Part shown: piece after piece, positions 32,594 through 38,503 of the stretch
Layout of the letters: each line of letters begins with the position of its first letter
How positions within the stretch are numbered: position 1 is the first letter of the stretch
Origin: Streptomyces sp. NBC_01351
GTDB taxonomy: Bacteria; Actinomycetota; Actinomycetes; Streptomycetales; Streptomycetaceae
Assembly: GCF_036237315.1 (NCBI RefSeq)
Contig: NZ_CP108356.1
Coordinates: 3,964,501-4,028,500, forward strand
Direction: 5' to 3'
DNA: 64,000 nucleotides
Notes under the pieces: generated by a model
Databases searched by the model: none
Seen by the model: only the letters and a program-made list of their open reading frames with translations
What the model was told of the DNA's origin: nothing
Translations under genes and position numbers: made by a program

Positions 32594-33535
32594 ATGGCCG
32601 ACATCTGCGTTGTGGGCGGAACCCGGTTCTTCGGCAAGATCCTCGTACGGGAACTGCTCGACCGGGGCCACCGCGTCACCGTCATCACCCGCGGCCGGAC
32701 GGCCGACCCGTTCGGGGACTCGGTACGACGGCTGCGCGCCGACGTCAACCAACCCGGCGAGCTGGCGGCCGCCGTGGCCGGTGAGCGGTTCGACGCGGTG
32801 ATCCACCAGATGTGCTACACCCCGATCGCCGCCCTGGAGGCCTCCCGGGCCTTCGGCGACCGGGCCGGGAGGATCATCCTCACCAGCACCGTCGAGGTCT
32901 ACAACACCGACACCTTCCGGTGGCGGGTCCCGGCGCCGGCCATCAGCGCCTTCGCCCACGAGGACGAGCTCGACCCGGCGAAGTACGAGTACGACACCGA
33001 CCTCCCGTGGGGCGAGCTCTCCTACCTGGAGGCCAACTACGGCGAGGGCAAGCGCCAGGCCGAGGCCGCGCTGGTGCGCAGCGCCGAGGTGCCCGTCATG
33101 ATCGCCCGGGTGGCCCACGTGCTGGCCGCCGAGGGCGACTTCACCGGCCGGTTCCGCTTCCACCACGACCGGATCACGGCCGGGGAGCCCGTCGTCGTGC
33201 ACAAGCGGCACGGCCGGACCTCCCTGGTCCACGCCGCGGACGCGGCCCGGTTCCTCGCCTGGGCGGCCACCGCCGAGGTCACGGGCACGGTCAACGTGGC
33301 CTCGCCCGACAGCGCCGGCCCCCTCGACATGTGCGCCGCCGTCGAACGGGCCACGGGGCTCACCGCGACCGTGATCGAGAAGGACGACCCGGCCGGCGAC
33401 CCCGCGCTGTCCCCGTTCTCCTTCCCCGTCGACTTCGGGGTCACGACCACCCGGCTGGCCTCGCTCGGCCACGCCTTCGCCCCCGTGGCCGAATGGCTCC
33501 CCGAACTCGCCCGTACGACAGCCCAGGAGCAGTGA
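32594..33535 (+). CDS. NAD-dependent epimerase/dehydratase-like protein
   Basis: 313 residues, extended SDR. The N-terminus has CVVGGTRFFGKILVREL, close to the CSP41/UDP-glucose epimerase-like branch with GGTRFxG. STVEVYNTD follows, and a YxxxK equivalent can be seen as YGEGKRQAE. GAGGAGG precedes the ATG after a 45-base gap from the MFS gene. A role in oxidation or inversion of a hydroxyl in the C7 amino acid is possible; substrate unknown. Its TGA overlaps the next ATG. Confidence 0.87.
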   Translation: MADICVVGGTRFFGKILVRELLDRGHRVTVITRGRTADPFGDSVRRLRADVNQPGELAAAVAGERFDAVIHQMCYTPIAALEASRAFGDRAGRIILTSTVEVYNTDTFRWRVPAPAISAFAHEDELDPAKYEYDTDLPWGELSYLEANYGEGKRQAEAALVRSAEVPVMIARVAHVLAAEGDFTGRFRFHHDRITAGEPVVVHKRHGRTSLVHAADAARFLAWAATAEVTGTVNVASPDSAGPLDMCAAVERATGLTATVIEKDDPAGDPALSPFSFPVDFGVTTTRLASLGHAFAPVAEWLPELARTTAQEQ

Positions 33536-33846
33536 TGTTCGACCTCATCGTCATCGTCCGCGTACCGAAGCCGGACGACATCGCCCCGGTCGCCGACGCG
33601 CTGGCCCGGATGCGCCCGGTCTGCCTCGCCGAGAACGGCTGCGTGAGCTGGGAGGCGTACCAGTCACACGAGGACGCCGGCCGGTTCGTCCTCGTCGAAC
33701 GCTGGGCCAGCCGCGACCACTGGGAGGCGCACGGCGAGCTGTCCGCCATCCAGGACATCTACCTCCCCGACATCCTCCCGCGCATCGAGCGCGAGATTCA
33801 CCCGAGCGTCCCCCTGGGGACCACGTCCGAAGGAGCCACCGCATGA
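33535..33846 (+). CDS. Antibiotic biosynthesis monooxygenase (ABM)-fold protein
   Basis: 103 residues, single ABM/dimeric alpha-beta barrel domain: FDLIVIVRVPKPDDIAPVA, ENGCVSWEAYQSHEDAGRFV, LVERWASRDHWEAHGEL. Such proteins include cofactor-free quinol monooxygenases and non-catalytic members. The start overlaps the epimerase stop and the stop overlaps the second ATP-grasp ligase, placing it firmly within the operon. It might act with the epimerase in a late oxidation, which is speculative. Confidence 0.85.
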   Translation: MFDLIVIVRVPKPDDIAPVADALARMRPVCLAENGCVSWEAYQSHEDAGRFVLVERWASRDHWEAHGELSAIQDIYLPDILPRIEREIHPSVPLGTTSEGATA

Positions 33847-35123
33847 CCACCCCGCGCCGCATCGCCGTAGTCGGTGGCCGTCCCGCCCCCGTCCACGGAG
33901 CCAGGGAACTGGGCATCGACGTCACCCTGGTCCACACGGAGGGCCAGTTCGACCGGGCCGAGGCCGAGCCGCACTGCTCCGCGATCCTCACCGGCGACAT
34001 CACGGACGCCGGTGAACTCCTCGCGCTGCTCCAGCCGTTGCACGAGGCGAACCCGTTCGAGTTCATCCTGACGACCACCGAGCTCGCCGCGGTGTCGGTG
34101 GGCGAGGTCAACGCCAAGCTCGGCCTTCCCGGCACCAGCCCGGACGTCTCCCGGACCATCCAGGACAAGGCGCTGACCCGGCAGGCGCTGGACCGGCACG
34201 GGCTGAGCCCGGTGCTCTACCGGCAGATCCACAGCGAGGCCGAAGCGGTCGAGTTCCTGGAGCGGGCCGGCGGTCCCATCGTCCTGAAGCCCGGCCAGGG
34301 CGCGGGAAGCCTGCACATCCACAAGGTGGACAACGCCGAGGACGCCGCCCGCGCGGTGCGGGAGGTGGCCGCCTTCGGCTACGGCGGCGTGCTGGCCGAG
34401 GAGTTCCTGGAGGGCCCCGTCGTCAGCGTCGAGGCGTTCTCCCACCGGGGCCACCACGTGGTGCTGGGCATCTGCGAGTACCAGGTGAACGAGCACTTCG
34501 TCGAGTGGGAGTGCAGCGTCTCCAGCGACCAGGCGGCGCCGTACTTGGCCGCCCTCCACGAGCTCACCGCCGGCGTCCTCGACGCGGTCGGCCTGACCGA
34601 CGGCCCCTCGCATAGCGAGTTCGTGCTCACCCCCAAGGGACCGCGGCTGCTGGAGACCCACAACCGGCTCTCCGGTTCCGGCATCCCCGAGATGGTCAAT
34701 CGGTCGACCGGCTGGGACCCGGCCCGGCTCTTCATGACCGTCCCGCTCGGCATCGACCGGCTCCCGGACGTCGCCCCGAGGCCCGAGCGCGGCTCCGCGA
34801 TCCGCTTCCTGGACTCGGATGCGGGGCGGATCACCGCCATCACCGGGGTGGACGACCTCCCCGTGCCGGTCCGCTGGGTCCCGGCGGGGACCACGCCTCC
34901 GCACATGATCCCCTTCCTGAAGAGCTTCACCGGCCAGGAGGCCGGAGCGGTGATCAGCAAGCACGTCGGCGACACGGTGGCGGCCATGGACTCCCTCCTG
35001 GCCTGCGACAAGGGCTACGTGTTCGCCACCGCGCCCACCCGCGCGGAAGCCGTCCGGCGCTGCGAGGAGCTCGCGGCCCGCATTCGCTTCCACGTCGCCG
35101 ACGAGGAAGCGAATGCGGGCTGA
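33843..35123 (+). CDS. ATP-grasp carboxylate-amine ligase 2
   Basis: 426 residues, the last gene of the cluster. It begins RRIAVVGGRPAPVHGARELG, has the ATP-grasp lysine in GGPIVLKPGQGAGSLHIHK, the hinge VLAEEFLEGPVVSVEAFS and metal ligands in GPRLLETHNRLSGSGIPEM. It is clearly related to the ligase at 28654 but divergent. Two ligases suggest two amide bonds, or one ligase acting on the carrier-derived amino acid and the other on a later step. The 3' end contains a perfect 16-bp inverted repeat (35076-35120), overlapping the final codons. Confidence 0.88.
   Translation: MTTPRRIAVVGGRPAPVHGARELGIDVTLVHTEGQFDRAEAEPHCSAILTGDITDAGELLALLQPLHEANPFEFILTTTELAAVSVGEVNAKLGLPGTSPDVSRTIQDKALTRQALDRHGLSPVLYRQIHSEAEAVEFLERAGGPIVLKPGQGAGSLHIHKVDNAEDAARAVREVAAFGYGGVLAEEFLEGPVVSVEAFSHRGHHVVLGICEYQVNEHFVEWECSVSSDQAAPYLAALHELTAGVLDAVGLTDGPSHSEFVLTPKGPRLLETHNRLSGSGIPEMVNRSTGWDPARLFMTVPLGIDRLPDVAPRPERGSAIRFLDSDAGRITAITGVDDLPVPVRWVPAGTTPPHMIPFLKSFTGQEAGAVISKHVGDTVAAMDSLLACDKGYVFATAPTRAEAVRRCEELAARIRFHVADEEANAG
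35076..35120. terminator. Long inverted repeat in the last codons of the cluster
   Basis: GCCCGCATTCGCTTCC and its perfect complement GGAAGCGAATGCGGGC flank a 13-base loop, ending directly at the stop codon. It is a strong RNA hairpin formed by coding sequence and is followed by two more hairpins. Confidence 0.6.
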
Positions 35124-35125
35124 GA

Positions 35126-35150
35126 CGGCCGGCGCCCGCCGCGCCGGCCG
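35126..35150. terminator. Terminator between the cluster and the DsbB gene
   Basis: CGGCCGGCGC pairs perfectly with GCGCCGGCCG around CCGCC, three bases after the ligase stop. A third, imperfect hairpin (35154-35180) overlaps the convergent dsbB stop. Confidence 0.75.
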
Positions 35151-35164
35151 CTCCACCGGCCTCC

Positions 35165-35794
35165 TCAGAGGAGGTCGGTGAAGAGCTGGTAGCCGGTGGG
35201 GTCACCGGGCATCTGCCAGTGGAAGCCCTGCAGGAAGAAGCAGGCCAGCAGGTTGCTCACCGCGAAGAAGACGAGCACGGCGAGGGTGAAGCCGGCCGCC
35301 CGGCGCAGGGCGGGGGAGGTCTGCGCGGCGTCGAGGGGCTGGGCCGAGTGGGCCAGGGCCAGGTTCACGGCGCCGGCCAGCACGGCGAGGCCGAAGGTGA
35401 TCGCGGCCCAGGTGTAGAGGTGCAGGCCGAAGAGGGCGCCGGCGTAACCGGGGTCCGGGGGCACGATGTGCATCAGGACCTGCGCCCCGGACACGGTGCT
35501 GCCGATCAGCGCCGACACGATGGCGACGCCCCACCCGGAGGCGAAATCGGCGGTGGTCACCGGTCCCCTGCGCGAGCGGGCCACGATCATGGCGGGGCCG
35601 ACGGCGCTGAGCAGCATGAACATGCGCTGCAGCAGGCACATGGGGCAGGGGTACTCCCAGAGCCCGAACTGGAAGACGTACGCGCCGCCGATCGTGGCGC
35701 ACATGCCGAGGACGTACGCGTGGGCGAACCAGAGGCCGAGGCGGTTGGAGAGCCCGGCGGTGCGGGCGGGGGCGAGGGTGGTGGTGCTGGTCAT
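35165..35794 (-). CDS. dsbB: DsbB-family disulfide bond formation membrane protein
   Basis: 209 residues, about five membrane helices. The CPMC redox motif lies in LWEYPCPMCLLQRMFMLL, as in DsbB-type quinone-linked oxidases, after the first helix. The second DsbB cysteine pair is not obvious, though a lone Cys occurs in NLLACFFLQGF. GAGGAGG precedes the ATG and overlaps the stop of a 52-residue membrane protein gene, so the two form an operon. It would feed disulfide formation in secreted proteins. Confidence 0.85.
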   Translation of the reverse strand: MTSTTTLAPARTAGLSNRLGLWFAHAYVLGMCATIGGAYVFQFGLWEYPCPMCLLQRMFMLLSAVGPAMIVARSRRGPVTTADFASGWGVAIVSALIGSTVSGAQVLMHIVPPDPGYAGALFGLHLYTWAAITFGLAVLAGAVNLALAHSAQPLDAAQTSPALRRAAGFTLAVLVFFAVSNLLACFFLQGFHWQMPGDPTGYQLFTDLL

Positions 35795-35807
35795 GGTCGG
35801 CTCCTCC

Positions 35808-35966
35808 TCAGAAGCTCAGGCCGAAGGCGCGGTCGAGGTGGGGGAGGAACGCCAGCGCGGTGAGCGCCAGGGTCCCCGCCCACAGCAGCAGCTGTGACCT
35901 GCGCGGCCAGTCGCGCACGACCGCCCACACGCATGCGGTGATCAAGAGGAAGAGGATGCTGTACAT
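35808..35966 (-). CDS. Small membrane protein, DUF5993-like, upstream of dsbB
   Basis: 52 residues: MYSILFLLITACVWAVV starts a first helix, a WPRRSQ turn follows, then LLLWAGTLALTALAFL and a tail ending AFGLSF. This matches the size and LSF-type end of small DUF5993-like proteins, which I recall near DsbB homologues. Only 13 bases separate its stop from the dsbB start, and the dsbB ribosome site overlaps its end. Too short for many gene callers. It may be an accessory subunit of the DsbB oxidase. Confidence 0.65.
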   Translation of the reverse strand: MYSILFLLITACVWAVVRDWPRRSQLLLWAGTLALTALAFLPHLDRAFGLSF

Positions 35967-36049
35967 GGTGTCCCTGCTTCATTGGGGGGTTGCGGTTCCA
36001 CCCTCCGGCAGGGGACCGGGCGCCGGTAGCGGCATCCGGTCGATGGGTC

Positions 36050-36066
36050 CATAGACCGGTTCTATG
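36050..36066. promoter_or_regulatory. LysR-type dyad upstream of the dsbB operon
   Basis: CATAG-N7-CTATG, a perfect interrupted dyad of the T-N11-A kind used by LysR proteins, 84 bases ahead of the small membrane protein start. The flanking GGTCCATAG recurs inverted at 37012-37020, just upstream of the LysR gene itself. Confidence 0.5.
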
Positions 36067-36084
36067 ACCCCGGTACGCCGACCG

Positions 36085-37002
36085 CTACGGCCGCCGCGCG
36101 ATGGCGTACAGGTCCCGCGCCGGGCCGCTCGGCGTCTGTCCGGCCGGCCATACGGCGCGCAGCGCGCGGGCCATGTCCAGGTCGCGCACCTGCGGGGACA
36201 CGAGCGTGCCGGCGGCCAGTTCGGCCTCCACCGCGAGCGAGCTGAGCACCGCCGGGCCCGCCCCGGCGGCCGCGGCCGTCTTGATGGCGGTGGTCGAGGA
36301 CAGCTCCAGCAGGGCGGTCGGCTTCCATCCGGGCAGCCGCGCGGTGACGGCCCGTTCGAAGGAGGTACGGGTACCGGAGCCGGGCTCGCGCTGGATGAGC
36401 GGGGTGGCGGCGAGCTCGTCGAGGCCGATCGGCGCCCGCCGGGCGCCCCAGGGGTGGCCGGGGGCCACCACCACGAGGAGCCGGTCCCGTGCGACCAGCC
36501 GGCTCTGCAGCCCCTTGGGCGCGCGCGGGCTCTCGATGAAGCCGATCTCCGCCCGGCCCTCCAGCACGGCCCGTGCGGAGTCCTCGGAGTTCCCGGCGTG
36601 CAGGGCGATCACGGTCGACGGGGTGCGCGAGCGCAGGGCGATCAGCCACTTGGGGAAGAGGTACTCGGCGATGGTCTGGCTGGCGGCCACCCGCAGTTGG
36701 GAGTGGCGCCGCTCGCGCAGGGCGTCGATGCCCGCGTCGAGCTGGTGCGCGGCGTCGACCACCACCCGCGCCCACTCGGCGATCAGCGCCCCCGCCGCGG
36801 TGGGCCGGGAGCCGAGGGTCGACCGCTCCAGGACGGGAACGCCGACCAGCTTCTCCAGGTAGCGCAGCCGGGAGCTCGCGGAGGGCTGGCTGATGCCGTG
36901 TGCCTCGGCGGCCCGGCCCATGCTGCCCAGCTCGATGACGCTGAGGAGGAGTTCGAGGGCGGAGAGGTCCGGGACCCGCGGGGAGAGGTGCGGCACGTTC
37001 AC
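36085..37002 (-). CDS. LysR-family transcriptional regulator
   Basis: 305 residues. N-terminal winged helix: LSALELLLSVIELGSMGRAA, GISQPSASSRLRYLEKLVGV. The C-terminal periplasmic-binding-like effector domain has LRVAASQTIAEYLFPKWL and VEGRAEIGFIES-like elements. It lies 30 bases downstream of the TDT transporter gene on the same strand, and upstream of the dsbB operon. A repeated GGTCCATAG half-site next to both the LysR start and the dsbB operon suggests it controls itself and one or both neighbours. Confidence 0.9.
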   Translation of the reverse strand: MNVPHLSPRVPDLSALELLLSVIELGSMGRAAEAHGISQPSASSRLRYLEKLVGVPVLERSTLGSRPTAAGALIAEWARVVVDAAHQLDAGIDALRERRHSQLRVAASQTIAEYLFPKWLIALRSRTPSTVIALHAGNSEDSARAVLEGRAEIGFIESPRAPKGLQSRLVARDRLLVVVAPGHPWGARRAPIGLDELAATPLIQREPGSGTRTSFERAVTARLPGWKPTALLELSSTTAIKTAAAAGAGPAVLSSLAVEAELAAGTLVSPQVRDLDMARALRAVWPAGQTPSGPARDLYAIARRP

Positions 37003-37032
37003 AGGACCACCCTATGGACCGGGCCCGGACGG

Positions 37033-38136
37033 TCAGGCCCGCTGCGGCAGTGTCCCGGCGAGCAGTCCGCGCAGTGTCCGCCAAGCCGTCACCGCCCAGG
37101 CCACGAGGAGGACGGCGTACAGGGCGACGGCCAGCCACTCGTAGAAGTGCAGCCCCGTGTGCCGGGCGAGTCCCGCGGCACCGGTCACGCAGGTGCCGAC
37201 GGGGAAGGTGAAGGCCCACCAGGTCATCGAGAAGCCCATCCCGTCCCGCCGGGCGCGCAGGACCGCCGCGGCGGCGAGCAGGAGCCACAACAGGGCGAAT
37301 CCCATGACCGGCACCCCGTAGAGCACCGCGAGCATCCCGAAGCCCTGCGCGTACGGCTCCTGGACCACGTGGGGCGCGACGTCCGCGAACTGGTTGGCCG
37401 CGGTGACGGACTGGCCGAGCGGCCCGAGCACGAGGAAGAGCGTCGGCGTCAGGAAGAGGGGGAGGCGCGGGCCGGTCAGCAGCCGGGCGAAGACCACGGG
37501 GAGCATCACGAGGGTGGCCATCATGCTCAGCCCGAACATCCCGTAGCAGCCGAGCAGCAGCAGCTCCCGCCACTGGCCGGCCGGCAGGTGCGGCAGGAGC
37601 AGCGGGCCGAGGGCGGCGGAGACCAGCGGCGCGACGACGGGAAGCAGCCATACGGGTGAGGCGCTGCCGGGCTTGAGGCCGTGACGGGCGGCCATCAGGT
37701 ACGGGATCGCCACGGCGGACAGCAGCCCGATGCCCGTGCCCGCGAGGTACAGGACGGTGTCCACGGCGAGGGCCGCACGGGCGCCGATCCAGTCCTTGCC
37801 GACCAGCATCGTGCCGCCGCCGACGGAGAGCAGCGCCATCGCGAGGCAGCCGTAGAAGGGGGCCATCGCCGGGTCGAGGAGGTGCGCGCGGGCCCGGTCG
37901 CGGTGGTGCCGCCAGTGCAGGGCCCGGGCGGTGAGCAGGACGGCGAGCATGACGACGGAGAGGGCCCAGAAGACCTGGCACAGGACGCGCAGTCCCGGGA
38001 AGGCAAGCGGCAGGGCGACGCCCGCGTTGGCGATGATCGCGGTGCCCATGACCGAGGCGTACCAGTTCGGCCCGAGCTCGCGCACCGCGCCGGCCCGCCG
38101 CTGTGTGCCCGTGCCCGTGCCCGTAACCGTGACCAT
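37033..38136 (-). CDS. TDT/TehA-SLAC1-family transporter
   Basis: 367 residues with about ten hydrophobic helices. The start ELGPNWYASVMGTAIIANAG matches the GWFASVMGTGI motif of tellurite-resistance/dicarboxylate (TDT) transporters, and GMGFSMTWWAFTFPVGTCVT matches the late WWAFTFP motif. Members export sulfite, malate or other anions. I chose the ATG of MVTVTGTG; a GTG at 38172 would add 12 residues. LysR follows 30 bases downstream in the same direction, so it may be co-transcribed with the regulator. Confidence 0.88.
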   Translation of the reverse strand: MVTVTGTGTGTQRRAGAVRELGPNWYASVMGTAIIANAGVALPLAFPGLRVLCQVFWALSVVMLAVLLTARALHWRHHRDRARAHLLDPAMAPFYGCLAMALLSVGGGTMLVGKDWIGARAALAVDTVLYLAGTGIGLLSAVAIPYLMAARHGLKPGSASPVWLLPVVAPLVSAALGPLLLPHLPAGQWRELLLLGCYGMFGLSMMATLVMLPVVFARLLTGPRLPLFLTPTLFLVLGPLGQSVTAANQFADVAPHVVQEPYAQGFGMLAVLYGVPVMGFALLWLLLAAAAVLRARRDGMGFSMTWWAFTFPVGTCVTGAAGLARHTGLHFYEWLAVALYAVLLVAWAVTAWRTLRGLLAGTLPQRA

Positions 38137-38179
38137 GGCTCCAAGATCGCGCGGATCCTGGAGGCCCGCCACCGGTGGA

Positions 38180-38326
38180 TCAGCGGTCGGTCATGGAGAC
38201 CGGGTTCTCGGCCTCCAGGAAGGAGGAGCGCCGCAGCTTCCCGAACGCCGGACCGACGGCGTCCCGCAGTTCCTCCGCCGTTTCCGGCTCAGCACGCGCA
38301 TGCACGGCAACAACGAACGGAGATTC
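38180..38326 (-). pseudogene. Possible remnant of an ABM-fold gene
   Basis: About 48 codons ending in a stop read FVVAVHARAEPETAEELRDA and then PAFGKLRRSSFLEAENPVSM, resembling the first half of a small ABM-type domain. No second half and no clear start follow. It overlaps a MarR-like fragment on the other strand near 38300-38326, where a deletion junction may lie. Assignment is by eye and weak. Confidence 0.3.
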
Positions 38327-38503
38327 GCCGCCAACGCCGATGCCGAGGCCCTCACCACAGGTGGCCGCACCCGCCTCGCCGAGGTCGGCGTACGGGTCGA
38401 CGCCTTCCGCGCCCTGTCGACGCGGGGCTTCTCCGACGAGGACTACCGCACCGCCGTCACCGTCCTGGAGCGCATGGCGTTCAACCTGGAAGAGACGGCC
38501 TAA
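38300..38503 (+). pseudogene. Remnant of a MarR-family regulator (C-terminal part)
   Basis: 67 codons from an ATG. After a non-matching start the sequence ADAEALTTGGRTRLAEVGVR and GFSDEDYRTAVTVLERMAFN matches the C-terminal helices of MarR proteins (LTxxGR...GFSDED...LERMxxNL). The DNA-binding region is missing. The stop codon overlaps the stop of the convergent oxidoreductase gene. It is most simply a decayed gene. Confidence 0.5.
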
